Notes: generated by a model not told the origin, from the sequence alone. Shown: positions 8,285-17,378, counted from the first letter of the stretch. The stretch is DNA of 64,000 nt from CAVSJO01 sp963728445 (GCA_963728445.1 CAVSJO010000006.1:372001-436000); one strand, 5' to 3'. Translations and numbers: made by a program.

Positions 8285-9052
8285 ATGGTCGAATACGAGA
8301 ACGTGTACAAGGCCTTCGACGCGCCGGTCCTGTCGGGAGTGGACCTGACGGTGCAGACGGGCGAGACGATGGCGATCGTGGGGCGGTCCGGCACGGGGAA
8401 GAGCGTGCTTCTCAAGACGACGATCGGGCTGATCGTGCCGGATCGCGGAGACGTGCGGGTGGACGGCGAGTCGGTCTTCACGGGGGGTGGGGGCACGCTG
8501 GACCGGATCCGCCGGAAGGTCGGCTACGTCTTCCAGAACGCCGCGCTGTTCGACTCGATGACGGTGTACGAGAACGTGAGCCAGGGGTTGCCGGAGGCGG
8601 AGCTGCGGACGCTGTCCCGGCGCCAGATCCTGGCGCGGGTGGCGGAAGCGGTCGAGCACGTGAACCTGGAGCCGCGCATGGTTCTGGCGAAGCTCCCGTC
8701 GGAGCTGTCGGGCGGGATGCGCAAGCGGGTGGGCGTGGCCCGGGCGGTCGTCGGCCGGCCGGAGATCCTGCTCTACGACGAGCCGGTGACGGGTCTCGAT
8801 CCGGTGAACTCGGCGGTCATCCACAACCTCATCGAGGCGCTGGCCGACGATCTCGGCATCACGTCCATCATCGTGACCCACGAGCTCGAGGGGGCGCTGG
8901 CCATCTCGGACCACGTGGCCATGCTGGACGAGGGGAAGATCACGTTCGTGGGCACGCCGGAGGAGTTCCGGAACAGCACGGTGCCGCTGGTGCGGGCATT
9001 TCTGGAGCGCGAGGCGACGGTGGGCTCCGCGCAGGTCATGGGGATTGCATAG
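8285..9052 (+). CDS. mlaF: MlaF-family lipid ABC transporter ATPase
   Basis: Cytoplasmic ATPase, 255 residues. It has Walker A GRSGTGKS (about 37-44), Q-loop GYVFQNAALFDSMTV, signature LSGGMRKRVGVARA (typical of the Mla/Ttg2A group), Walker B LLYDEPVTGLDP and the H-loop VTHE. It drives lipid movement through MlaE. Its stop at 9050-9052 is followed immediately by the mlaD ATG, so these genes are co-translated. Confidence 0.93.
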   Translation: MVEYENVYKAFDAPVLSGVDLTVQTGETMAIVGRSGTGKSVLLKTTIGLIVPDRGDVRVDGESVFTGGGGTLDRIRRKVGYVFQNAALFDSMTVYENVSQGLPEAELRTLSRRQILARVAEAVEHVNLEPRMVLAKLPSELSGGMRKRVGVARAVVGRPEILLYDEPVTGLDPVNSAVIHNLIEALADDLGITSIIVTHELEGALAISDHVAMLDEGKITFVGTPEEFRNSTVPLVRAFLEREATVGSAQVMGIA

Positions 9053-10006
9053 ATGGCGAGCACGAGAAGGCAGGGAGACGAGGCGCTGGAGTCGCGGGAG
9101 CTGCAGGCGCTGGAGGCGACGCTTCCGCGGCGTTCCTCGATGCGGGAAGTGTGGGTCGGTGTCCTCGCCATCGTCGGCGTACTGGGCACGCTCATCGCGC
9201 TGTTCACGCTCACGGACGCATCGATGTTCCGCGGACGCTACGTGGTGACGTCCGTGGTCAGCGACGCCGGCGGACTGCGGCGCGGCGACCCGGTCCAGAT
9301 GCGCGGCGTCAACATCGGGCGTGTGCAGGACTTCTCCATCGGCGCGCAGGGGGTGGCCATCCGCCTCGAGATCGACGGGGAGTACGGCATCCCGGAGGGC
9401 TCACGGATGGTCCTTCAGTCGAGCGGGCTGCTCGGTGGCCGGGTGGCCGACATCGTGCCCGGCGGTGCGCCGGGCGACGTCGCCGGTGGAGACACGATCC
9501 CGGGCTATTCTCCGACGGGGTTCAGCGAGGCGACGGAGGACCTGACGCAGGGCGCACAGACTGCACTCGAGCGGATCAACACGCTGCTCTCCGAGCCGAC
9601 CGTCGATGCCGTGGGGCAGAGCGCACAGGAGCTGCGCTCCAGCCTGGGCGGCCTGAGCGCGATGATCGACCAGCAGCGCGGCCAGATCGCGGCGCTCGTT
9701 TCGAGCCTGCAGGCTTCTGCCTCGCAGCTCCAGGACGCCACGGCGCAGGGCCAGCTCACGCAGGTGACGAACAATCTCCAGCAGATGAGTGAGCGGCTGG
9801 ACGCGACGTCTCGTTCCGTTCAGCAGGCCAGCTCGTCCCTGGAGACCGTCCTCGGACGCATGGAGCGCGGGGAGGGCACGCTGGGCCGGCTGTCGAAGGA
9901 CGAGGCGCTCTACGACAACCTGAACGCCGCTGCGGTGAGCTTGCACACCCTGCTGGACGACGTCCGGGCGAATCCGAAGAAGTACCTGAACGTGAAGGTG
10001 TTCTAG
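9053..10006 (+). CDS. mlaD: MlaD-family MCE lipid-binding protein
   Basis: Membrane-anchored periplasmic lipid-binding subunit, 317 residues. A short cytoplasmic N-terminus precedes one transmembrane helix (about 34-56, VGVLAIVGVLGTLIALF). One MCE domain follows (about 60-145, with GLRRGDPVQMRGVNIGRV and the SSGLLGGRVADIVPG turn). The long C-terminal part (about 170-300) is helical and heptad-like, as in MCE proteins that build needles or hexamer tails. Last gene of the regulator-mlaE-mlaF-mlaD set. Confidence 0.9.
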   Translation: MASTRRQGDEALESRELQALEATLPRRSSMREVWVGVLAIVGVLGTLIALFTLTDASMFRGRYVVTSVVSDAGGLRRGDPVQMRGVNIGRVQDFSIGAQGVAIRLEIDGEYGIPEGSRMVLQSSGLLGGRVADIVPGGAPGDVAGGDTIPGYSPTGFSEATEDLTQGAQTALERINTLLSEPTVDAVGQSAQELRSSLGGLSAMIDQQRGQIAALVSSLQASASQLQDATAQGQLTQVTNNLQQMSERLDATSRSVQQASSSLETVLGRMERGEGTLGRLSKDEALYDNLNAAAVSLHTLLDDVRANPKKYLNVKVF

Positions 10007-10036
10007 GCCCGCTCGCCGGGGCTGGGGCGGCGTCGG

Positions 10037-11125
10037 CTAGGGCTTCCTGCCGGTCGGTCCCTTGTCGCCGCCCGGGGGCGCGGAGCCGCCGACGGTGTCG
10101 GCGGGGGCCGTGGCGCCGGCGGCGGCGACGCCGCCGGAGCGGCAGCGGGCGTCGAAGATCTGGCGCCACTCGCCGTCTGCCTGACCCACCGCGCCGATCC
10201 ACTCTCCCTGTGCCCCGTAGTTGTCCGTGAGCAGTTCCACGGCCCCGTCCCGGTCCCAGTCGAGGAAGTCGATCGTGCGCGTCGCCAGCTTTCCCTGCTG
10301 CGGGTAGTTGACGTAGCGGGCGAAGGCGGTGTCGTAGCCCGCCTGGGAGTTCGGCATTGCGACGAAGTAGAGGGAGAATCCGGTGCCGTTGCCGCCAACC
10401 TGGAGCTGGTCCCCGACGAGGAGCGACCCGGTGAAGGCGGGAGTCGGCATCCCCTCGACAGGGAAGGGGTGGATCTGCTTCATCGCCGCCGCCCAGTTGT
10501 TGGGGAGCTGGGATCCGCGGGCGCGGAGCAGCCGCTCGGCGAGGATGGGGCCGAGGACCTTCATCCGGCTCGTGGGATTCACATCCGTCGGCATGCGCCA
10601 CGGCTCGACCGCCTGGCGCTTCGACATGGCCAGGAACTCGTTCACCGAGTCGGCGCGGGAAGAGAGCTCCAGCGAGCCGTGGGCGACGGGCAGAGCGGGG
10701 CACACGCCGTCGGCCGCCGGGGTCGCCGATTCCACGACGAACGTGCCCACCCGCATGCCCGCGTGGTAGAGCGTGAACTCGGAGCTCTCCCGAAGGAACT
10801 GCGAGATGAAGAGGTCGTCGTAACCCTTCGGGTCGGGTCCGGGGCGGATCGTGCGCAGCGTGTCGCCGGACACCTCGCCCACGGGCACCATGACTGGCTG
10901 GCCGCCGCCCCGTCGGACGTAGTACAGGACGGGTCCGCCGGGCAGGGTCGGCATGGCCGGCGCACCCGTCGAATCCGTCGCGATCGGCGCCGGTTCGCCC
11001 TTGGCGGGCGGCGGCACGATTGCGAAGTCGACGCCGCCCCAGTCCACGTTGTCGCATGCCGCGGCGGCGATTACAATCAGGGCGGGAAGGACCCGCAGGT
11101 ACTTGCGCATTCGCGATTCTGCCAT
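10037..11125 (-). CDS. Predicted lipoprotein of unknown function
   Basis: 362 residues from the ATG at 11125; an alternative ATG at 11108-11110 is possible. The signal ends IVIAAAAC (Cys24), so it is a lipoprotein. The mature part begins acidic and proline-rich, then forms a mixed domain with several Asp/Gly-rich strands and a late WDRDGAVELLTDNYG segment like an FG-GAP/EF-type loop. The C-terminal 40 residues are a Gly/Ala/Pro-rich tail. No enzyme motif was found. It converges with mlaD and diverges from the NurA-like gene. Confidence 0.7.
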   Translation of the reverse strand: MAESRMRKYLRVLPALIVIAAAACDNVDWGGVDFAIVPPPAKGEPAPIATDSTGAPAMPTLPGGPVLYYVRRGGGQPVMVPVGEVSGDTLRTIRPGPDPKGYDDLFISQFLRESSEFTLYHAGMRVGTFVVESATPAADGVCPALPVAHGSLELSSRADSVNEFLAMSKRQAVEPWRMPTDVNPTSRMKVLGPILAERLLRARGSQLPNNWAAAMKQIHPFPVEGMPTPAFTGSLLVGDQLQVGGNGTGFSLYFVAMPNSQAGYDTAFARYVNYPQQGKLATRTIDFLDWDRDGAVELLTDNYGAQGEWIGAVGQADGEWRQIFDARCRSGGVAAAGATAPADTVGGSAPPGGDKGPTGRKP

Positions 11126-11204
11126 CGATTCGCATCCACCGCTCAGCGGGAACGGCGACACTCCGTTCGAGAAGCTAGGCCGGCCCGGAACGCGCCGCAA
11201 CGAC

Positions 11205-11802
11205 GTGCTCGGGCGGCTGCGAGGGCTCGGCCGGGACCCGGCGGAGGAATTCTCCGCAGTCTCCGGGCCGCTGGATCCGGCCGCCCTGAGCGGCACCGCC
11301 GCGGAGCTCTCCGAGGCGGAAGCCGCGGTGGTGGAGGGGGACGGCCGCATGCGCGCCCGATCCGTGGGCGCCGCCGCACGCGGGGTGGCTGCTCGTCGAC
11401 GGCTCCCTTACCCTGGCGGCGGAGGTCGCATCCTCCCCGACGGCCGTGGGCGTGGTGAAGGGCCACAGGACCCGCTTCTTCGACGGCGACGACGCCCGCG
11501 TCGTGCTCGGGCTGAGACACGGCGAACGCTCGAGCGTCTTTCGACCGGCGACGCGGCGTTTCACGCCCGTTGCGTCGTGGTACCTCCGGCTCCGGCCGCC
11601 TGAAGGGCGCGACCCGCTCTGGGGGCTCGTGCGGGTGGAGGCCTCGCCGGAGCCGGCGGAGCCGGTGCGATGGGACGCGATCAGCCGCTGGCTGCTGGCG
11701 GAGACGGCGCCGACGGCGCTACCGGACGCGCGATGGGACCGGATGCTGTACCCGATCCGGGACTGCGAGGAGTTCCTGCGGGCACGGGCGCCCCGACCAT
11801 GA
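11205..11802 (+). pseudogene. NurA-like nuclease gene interrupted by a +1 frameshift
   Basis: Two reading frames join into one protein-like chain of about 198 residues. The first, from GTG 11205, reads VLGRLRGLGRDPAEEF up to EGDGRM. The second resumes after the CCC at 11356-11358 with DPWAPPHAGWLLVDGS and runs to the stop at 11800. VDGS and VGVVKGHRTRFFD match the NurA family pattern (catalytic Asp in a DGS motif, then a VVK-R strand); NurA is the 5'-3' nuclease partner of HerA. A single extra C explains the break, so it may be a sequencing error rather than a dead gene. The family call is moderate. It overlaps the next gene by 4 nt. Confidence 0.55.
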
Positions 11803-12299
11803 GGCAGGCGAGCATGAGCGGAATCGAGGCGTCGGAGTTTCGTCGCGTCCTGGGCCATTTCGCCACGGGGGTGGCCGTCGTGTGCGTGCGCGATCCGGCC
11901 ACGGAGGAGCCCCGGGGGCTCACCGTCAGCGCGCTGTGCTCGGTCTCCCTCGACCCGCCCCTCGTGCTCGTTTGCGTGGAGCGGAGCGCGGACACGCACG
12001 GTCCGCTGTCGGAAGCGGGCGCGTTCTCCATCAACATCCTGGACGGCGAGCAGGAGCGGCTGTCCCGCGTCTTCGCCGAAGGGGAGGCACCCGGCAAGTT
12101 CGAGGGGATCGCCTGGCACGAGGAGGCGACGGCGTCGCCCGTCCTGGACGACGCGCTGGCCTGGATCGACTGTCGCACGTGGCAGGCGTATCCGGGTGGG
12201 GACCACACGATCTTCGTGGGCGAGGTGGTCGACGGCGACGCGCGGGCGGGCAGCCCCCTCGTGTACTACCGTGGCGGCTACGGCCGCTACACGCCGTAG
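11799..12299 (+). CDS. Flavin reductase-like FMN-binding protein
   Basis: 166-residue FMN-binding split-barrel protein of the flavin reductase-like family. It may supply reduced flavin to a partner oxygenase or act as a small NAD(P)H:FMN reductase. Typical features are FRRVLGHFATGVAVVC, GLTVSALCSVSLDPPLVLVC and FSINILDGEQERLSRVF. ATG 11799 overlaps the previous stop (ATGA); ATG 11814 is an alternative. It lies between DNA-repair-type genes with no evident functional link. Confidence 0.88.
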   Translation: MRQASMSGIEASEFRRVLGHFATGVAVVCVRDPATEEPRGLTVSALCSVSLDPPLVLVCVERSADTHGPLSEAGAFSINILDGEQERLSRVFAEGEAPGKFEGIAWHEEATASPVLDDALAWIDCRTWQAYPGGDHTIFVGEVVDGDARAGSPLVYYRGGYGRYTP

Positions 12300-12307
12300 G
12301 TGGCGCG

Positions 12308-12931
12308 GTGACGCCGCGCACGGCGGCGGTGCGGTGGGTCTCGGCGGCCACGGTGGGCGGGGTCGCGGTGCTGGCCGCGGAAGTCGGCGGCGCGTTGCTG
12401 CTCTACGGCGGCCCGGGCGTGCTCGCGGCGAGCGGGTCACTGCTGGCGCTGTATCTGGCGGCGCTCGGAGCCGGCGCCTGGGCCAGCGCTCCGGACGAGG
12501 ACGCGGCGCGCGCCGCTGCGCCGTCGAGCGTGTGGCGCTGGCGACTTGCTGCCGCTGCCTTTCTCCTGGCGGCCCTGTTCGCGGTCGTCTGGATTCGCGG
12601 TGCGGCGCTGCGTCAGGCGGACGGCGGGCGCGCCGTCGCGGTGGTGCTCCTGCTCGCGATGCCGGGTTATTCCGCGGGGTCCCTCCTCGCGGTGCTCGCC
12701 GCCCGACGTCGGGCCGAGCGGCCGGACGGTGATCGGGGCGAGGTCGGCGCCGGCGCGACGATCGGAGGGGTGATCGCCGCGCTGGCCGGCGCGGCGCTGA
12801 TCCCGAGCATGGGCGCGGTGCTCGTGCTTCTCGACGCGACGCTGCTCCTCGCTCTCGTCGGCATCGCGGAGGCGCGCGCGGGCGCGGGTCCCGTCGCGGG
12901 GGTGGGGGACCTCGAAAGGAGGTCGGGATGA
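12308..12931 (+). CDS. Hypothetical multi-span membrane protein
   Basis: 207 residues, Ala/Leu/Val-rich, with about five or six predicted membrane helices (around 8-30, 38-60, 76-98, 110-132 and two between 150 and 195). It ends in a short basic tail. No family recognised. It starts at GTG 12308, 8 nt after the flavin reductase, and overlaps the next ATG by 4 nt, so it belongs to the same transcript. Confidence 0.72.
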   Translation: MTPRTAAVRWVSAATVGGVAVLAAEVGGALLLYGGPGVLAASGSLLALYLAALGAGAWASAPDEDAARAAAPSSVWRWRLAAAAFLLAALFAVVWIRGAALRQADGGRAVAVVLLLAMPGYSAGSLLAVLAARRRAERPDGDRGEVGAGATIGGVIAALAGAALIPSMGAVLVLLDATLLLALVGIAEARAGAGPVAGVGDLERRSG

Positions 12932-13650
12932 ACGGAAGGTCGGTGCTGGTGACGGGGGTCGGCCGCGACGGGCAGGTCGGCTACGCGGTGGCGCGGGCGT
13001 TCCTGCGGGCGGGCGCGTCGGTTACGGCCACGAACGTGCACGACACGGTCAAGGCGCTTGCCCGCCGGCTCGGGGAGTCGGAAAAGGCCGAAGAGCGGAT
13101 CGCAGCGGTGACCGCTGACCTCACGAAGGGGTACCAGGTCGAGGCGCTGATGGAGGGCGTGCGCCAGCGCTTGGGGGGCCTGGATGCGGTGGTCCACGTC
13201 GCGGGGGGTCTTACGGTCATCAAGGACGTGGGCGCGACCACGGACGAGGAGTGGGAGCGGGAGATGGAGCGCAACGCGCACACGACGCTCGTCGTGTGCC
13301 GTGCCGCGCTCCCGCTGCTCAGGGAGCGGCGCGGCGCCATCGTGACGTTCACGTCGCCGGCGGCGCTGGAGGGCGGTGCGCGGATGGGCGCGTACAGCGC
13401 CGCGAAGGCTGCGGTCGTCGCCCTGACCCGATCGGTCGCGAAGGAGGAGGCGGAGCACGGCGTCCGGGCGAACGCGATCGCGCCGGGCATGATCGACACG
13501 GCGCAGAACCGCGCCGCTATGGGCGATCGGGATCATGTGAAGTGGGTGACGCGGGAGCAGATCGCGGAGGTCGCCCTCTTCCTCGCATCGGACGCCGCGA
13601 GCGGCGTCTCGGGCGAGGTGGTGCGGGTCCTCGGCGAAGGAGTGGTGTGA
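12928..13650 (+). CDS. Short-chain dehydrogenase/reductase
   Basis: Cytoplasmic NAD(P)-dependent oxidoreductase of the classical SDR family, 240 residues. Features are the N-terminal cofactor fold VTGVGRDGQVGYAVARAF (a variant of TGxxxGIG), the HVAGG strand, Ser in TFTSPAA, the catalytic YSAAK, and RANAIAPGMIDT. A strong AAAGGAGG site lies 8 nt before the ATG. Substrate unknown. It is coupled on both sides (ATGA with the membrane protein, 4-nt overlap with the HerA-like gene). Confidence 0.9.
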   Translation: MNGRSVLVTGVGRDGQVGYAVARAFLRAGASVTATNVHDTVKALARRLGESEKAEERIAAVTADLTKGYQVEALMEGVRQRLGGLDAVVHVAGGLTVIKDVGATTDEEWEREMERNAHTTLVVCRAALPLLRERRGAIVTFTSPAALEGGARMGAYSAAKAAVVALTRSVAKEEAEHGVRANAIAPGMIDTAQNRAAMGDRDHVKWVTREQIAEVALFLASDAASGVSGEVVRVLGEGVV

Positions 13651-15605
13651 GGGCGACGGACATGCGGCCGATCGGCCGGGTCGTGGGCACGGAGCGGCAG
13701 CCGAGCACGCCCCACGAGTTCCGGTTCTGGACGGCCACGGATTCCGAGGTCGGGATCGGGGCCATCGTGAAGGTTGTGGCGGCGCAGCCGCGGCCGGTGA
13801 CGGTCTACGGCGTCGTCGTGGACGGGGCGAGCTACACGGATCTGCAGAGTCCGCTGCACGACTACCTCGGCCTCGAGGGCGACCCGGCACCGGAGCGCCC
13901 GGCGCCGACGGAGCGCCCGGAGATCCGCGTGTACACCGCGGCCGTGCTGCGGCACGAGCCGCCGGAGCCGCTGCAACCGGTGCCCGGCGGGCCGGTCCAT
14001 CTTGCCACGGATCAGGACGTCCGCGTGGCCCTGCGCATGGAGACGTTCGCCGGCGCGGGCGGCACGGGCATCCCCCTCGGGCTTTATCGCTCGGGCGGGC
14101 TCGACGCGCCGGTGTACCTGGACGCCGACTTCCTGCTGGGCCCCGAGGCCGCGCACCTGAACATCACGGGCGTGAGCGGCCTGGCGACGAAGACGTCCGC
14201 CGTGCTCTTCCTGCTCTCGAGCCTGTTCGAGCACCTGCCGGCGGAGAAGGGCAGCGTGGCGGCTCTGTGTTTCAACGTGAAGGGCCCGGACCTCCTGTTC
14301 CTGGACCGGCCGGGCGAGCTGGGCGACGCGGACCGGTCGACGTACGAACGTCTGGGCGTGCCGCCGGAGCCGTTCCGGAACGTGCGCTACTACGCGCCAT
14401 ACCGGCCGGACGGGTGGAATCTGAACACGCTGCGGACGAACGACGAGCTGTCGTCGAACGTGGAGCCGCTGGTCTGGGGGCTCGAGCAGATCCTGAAGTT
14501 CGCCGAGGTGCTCCTCACGCGGGACGACGTGGACGCGAAGGCGGACGCTCTCATCGAGTTCATCCGTGAGCGCGTCATGGGACAGGCGTTCGGCGGGCCG
14601 GGCGACACGCAGAACCGGCACGAGGTGCGGACGTTCCAGGACCTGGAGACGTGGTTCGAGGACGTGCTCTTCACGTGCGAACAGCAGGATCGGACGCAGT
14701 GGAAGACGCACCACGTCGCGACGATCCGCAAGGTGCGCAACCGCCTGCTGAACCTCGCCACGCGCGCCAAGGGTCTGGTCTCGAACGACGACACCGTGAA
14801 CGACCTGCCGTGGGGCGCTTTCGAGGATCGGGGCGTGTACGTCCTGGACGTCGCCAACGTGGAGCCCGAGGCGCAGGACCTCATCTTCGCCCGCGTCGTG
14901 AACGAGGCCCGGGAGCGGCTCGAGCGCAACGAGCTGGGCGTGAAGCACCTCGTCGTCTTCGTGGACGAGCTCAACAAGTACGCGCCGTCGGACCAGCCGG
15001 AGACCTACGTCCGCAAGATGCTGCTCGACATCAGCGAGCGGGGCCGCTACCTGGGGCTCGTGCTGTTCAGCGCGCAGCAGTTCCGCAGCCAGGTGCACAA
15101 GCGGGTGGTCGGCAACGCGGGCACGGCAGTGTACGGACGGATGGACATGGACGAGCTTGCGACGCCCGGCTACTCCGTCCTCTCGCCGGCGACGAAGGCC
15201 AAGCTGGCAACGCTGCCCAAGGGTGAGCTCATGGTCCGGCATCCTCACTTTGCCCACCCCGTCTTCCTGCATTTCCCCCGACCCGCGTCGATGACGGGAC
15301 GCGCCGGCGTGGAGCGCTACGAGCCGGAGCCCGAGCTCCCGTTCGAGGACGCGGTCGCCCGCCAGCTCCACCGACTCGACCGCACCGTTCCCGTAAACGC
15401 GGTGAAGGACCTGATCGCGGGCCGTGACAAGCAGGAGGTGCTCCGGGCGATGCACCGGACGCAGCAGACGCGGCCGGACTCCGTGCTGCCGTTCTTCCGG
15501 GCCCAGCTCCGGAAGAGGGTCGAGCGGAGCGCGGTGGCGATCGGTGGAGAGGACTGGCTGGACGGCCGACCGTCCGTGGACGTCCCGGAGGATCCGTATG
15601 CCTGA
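13647..15605 (+). CDS. HerA-like (DUF87) ATPase/translocase
   Basis: 652-residue P-loop ATPase of the HerA/FtsK superfamily; in archaea HerA pumps DNA during end resection with NurA, Mre11 and Rad50. The N-terminal part (about 1-130) matches the HerA beta-barrel, with FWTATDSEVGIGAIVKV and DYLGLEGDPA. The nucleotide site is GVSGLATKTS, a stretched Walker A, and Walker B is LVVFVDELNKY. An arginine-finger-type region ISERGRYLGLVLFSAQQF and a HerA-type C-terminus follow. GTG 13647 overlaps the SDR stop and has GAAGGAG upstream. Next to sbcD and sbcC, which supports a repair role. Confidence 0.82.
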   Translation: MRATDMRPIGRVVGTERQPSTPHEFRFWTATDSEVGIGAIVKVVAAQPRPVTVYGVVVDGASYTDLQSPLHDYLGLEGDPAPERPAPTERPEIRVYTAAVLRHEPPEPLQPVPGGPVHLATDQDVRVALRMETFAGAGGTGIPLGLYRSGGLDAPVYLDADFLLGPEAAHLNITGVSGLATKTSAVLFLLSSLFEHLPAEKGSVAALCFNVKGPDLLFLDRPGELGDADRSTYERLGVPPEPFRNVRYYAPYRPDGWNLNTLRTNDELSSNVEPLVWGLEQILKFAEVLLTRDDVDAKADALIEFIRERVMGQAFGGPGDTQNRHEVRTFQDLETWFEDVLFTCEQQDRTQWKTHHVATIRKVRNRLLNLATRAKGLVSNDDTVNDLPWGAFEDRGVYVLDVANVEPEAQDLIFARVVNEARERLERNELGVKHLVVFVDELNKYAPSDQPETYVRKMLLDISERGRYLGLVLFSAQQFRSQVHKRVVGNAGTAVYGRMDMDELATPGYSVLSPATKAKLATLPKGELMVRHPHFAHPVFLHFPRPASMTGRAGVERYEPEPELPFEDAVARQLHRLDRTVPVNAVKDLIAGRDKQEVLRAMHRTQQTRPDSVLPFFRAQLRKRVERSAVAIGGEDWLDGRPSVDVPEDPYA

Positions 15606-16104
15606 TCCGGGCACCTGGCGGCCGGGCGGTGCAGACGACCGACCGACCTTTTCAGAGGCCGAGATCCGGGCCGCACTCGCGCCGCACATTCCGGACGAGG
15701 AGGCGGCCCGTGAGGCGGCCGCCGTCGCCGAGATGCAGGAGGACGCCGCGGTGACCGGAGCGGCCCTTTCCGACGAGATGCTGGCCATGCTTGCGGCGTC
15801 GGCCGAGGACGTCGCCCGACGCGTGGAGGCGTACCGCGAGTCGCTCTGGCAGGAGCGCAGGCAGGCGTGGCTGAGGCGGGAACGGCGAGGAGCCGCGGAC
15901 GACGCCGGGCTCGAAATGCAGTGGGCGCGCTACCGGGAGGACGCCGAGGCGGAGTGGCAGAACCTCCTCGCCCGGGTCCGTCTGGCCGTGGAGCGGAGCG
16001 AGCTCCGAAGCGAGGGCGTGGAGGGCGGCCTCGTCCAGCTCGGGCTGTCGCGCCCGCGCACACAGGAGCCCGGTCCGGGATCCCCGCAGGACGGCGGCCC
16101 GTGA
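15598..16104 (+). CDS. Small charged, helix-rich protein between herA-like and sbcD
   Basis: 168 residues, not a recognised family. Mostly Ala/Glu/Arg-rich with predicted helices from about 16 to 145, including ERRQAWLRRERRG, and a Gly/Pro-rich tail. It starts at ATG 15598, inside the last codons of the HerA-like gene (8-nt overlap) with GGAGG 6 nt upstream, and ends overlapping the sbcD GTG. That strict coupling suggests an adaptor or subunit of the HerA/SbcCD machinery, which is an inference from context only. Confidence 0.8.
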   Translation: MPDPGTWRPGGADDRPTFSEAEIRAALAPHIPDEEAAREAAAVAEMQEDAAVTGAALSDEMLAMLAASAEDVARRVEAYRESLWQERRQAWLRRERRGAADDAGLEMQWARYREDAEAEWQNLLARVRLAVERSELRSEGVEGGLVQLGLSRPRTQEPGPGSPQDGGP

Positions 16105-17378
16105 TCGTCGCCCACCTGGCCGACCTCCACCTCGGCTACCGTGCCTACCACCGCATCGGCCCGGGTGGCGTCAACGTGCGGGAGCGTGACGTCGCGCAGG
16201 CGTTTCGGGCAGCGCTGGACCGGCTGATCGAGCTGCGGCCGGACCTCGTCCTCGTCGCCGGAGACGTCTTCCACGCCGTCCGGCCGCCCAACGCCGCGAT
16301 CGCCGACGCGTTTCGCCAGTTCGCCCGCCTCAGGGCGTCCCTGCCCGGGGCGCCCGTCGTCGTCATCGCGGGCAACCACGACTCGCCACGCAGCGTCGAG
16401 ACGGGCAGCATCCTGCGCCTGCTCGGGGAGATCCCGGGCGTCGTCGTCGTGGAGAACGAGGCTCGCAGCGTCCACCTCCCGGAGCTCGACGCGTCCGTGT
16501 TCTGCGTGCCCCACGCCGCCGCCTCGGCGGCGGACGAGCGGCTCGCGCTGGAGCCGGACGCGGCAGCGGCGCACAACTTCCTCATGCTTCACGGCACCGT
16601 CACGGGTGGAGCGGCCGAAGGGAAGCTGCGCTTCCTGGGCGACTACGGGGCCGCGGACGTGGCGGCCGACGACCTCTCGCCCGAGCGCTGGGACTACGTC
16701 GCCCTGGGACACTACCACATCCGGACGGAGCTGGCGCCCAACATGGGATACGCCGGCGCGCTGGAGCGCTGCACCTCCAACGTCTGGGAGGAGGCGAGCT
16801 CCGAGAAGGGCTTCGTCACGTTCGACACGACGGCCGGGAAGTCTGCATTCCATCCCGTTCCGGCCCGCCCCGTTACCGACCTGCCTCGCCTTTCGGGTCG
16901 CCGGCCGGAGGCGCTGGGCGACGGCGCGAGCTCCTTCCTCTCCCCCGAGGAGATGGACGCCGCCATCCTCGAGCGCGTCTCCTCCCTGGAGGGCGGCCTC
17001 GACGGGCGCATCGTCCGGCTCGTGCTCGAGGAGTGCCCCCGCGAGCTGTTCCGTGAGCTGGACCATCAGCGGCTCCGGGAGTGGCGCGCGGAGGCGCTCC
17101 ACTTCCACCTCGACGTGCGGCGGCCCGAACTCCGCCGGGACGTAGGCGTCGGCGCGCCCGACCGGCGCCGCACGCTGGAGGAGGAGCTGGAGGGCTTCCT
17201 CGAGCGCTGGCAGGCGACGTCGCCGGGGATCGAGACCGGCCGCCTCGTCCGCCTCGGGCTCGGCTACCTTTCCGCCGCCGGGCCTGCCGAGCCCGCCGAA
17301 GCCGACGGGGCTGGCGGCGCCGACGGGGCCGACGGGGCCGGCGGCGCCGACGCGGCCGAGGAGGGAGGCGAGCCGTGA
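16101..17378 (+). CDS. sbcD: DNA repair exonuclease SbcD/Mre11
   Basis: Manganese-dependent phosphoesterase, the nuclease partner of SbcC, which trims blocked or hairpin DNA ends; 425 residues. All phosphoesterase motifs are present in order: DLHLG (about 8-12), GDVF, GNHD, LMLHGT and GHYH. A capping/C-terminal domain follows. The last 35 residues are an Ala/Gly/Asp low-complexity tail coded by repeated GCCGACGGGGCC-like units, which is not family-typical. GTG 16101 overlaps the preceding stop (GTGA) and the gene overlaps sbcC by 4 nt. Confidence 0.93.
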   Translation: MIVAHLADLHLGYRAYHRIGPGGVNVRERDVAQAFRAALDRLIELRPDLVLVAGDVFHAVRPPNAAIADAFRQFARLRASLPGAPVVVIAGNHDSPRSVETGSILRLLGEIPGVVVVENEARSVHLPELDASVFCVPHAAASAADERLALEPDAAAAHNFLMLHGTVTGGAAEGKLRFLGDYGAADVAADDLSPERWDYVALGHYHIRTELAPNMGYAGALERCTSNVWEEASSEKGFVTFDTTAGKSAFHPVPARPVTDLPRLSGRRPEALGDGASSFLSPEEMDAAILERVSSLEGGLDGRIVRLVLEECPRELFRELDHQRLREWRAEALHFHLDVRRPELRRDVGVGAPDRRRTLEEELEGFLERWQATSPGIETGRLVRLGLGYLSAAGPAEPAEADGAGGADGADGAGGADAAEEGGEP

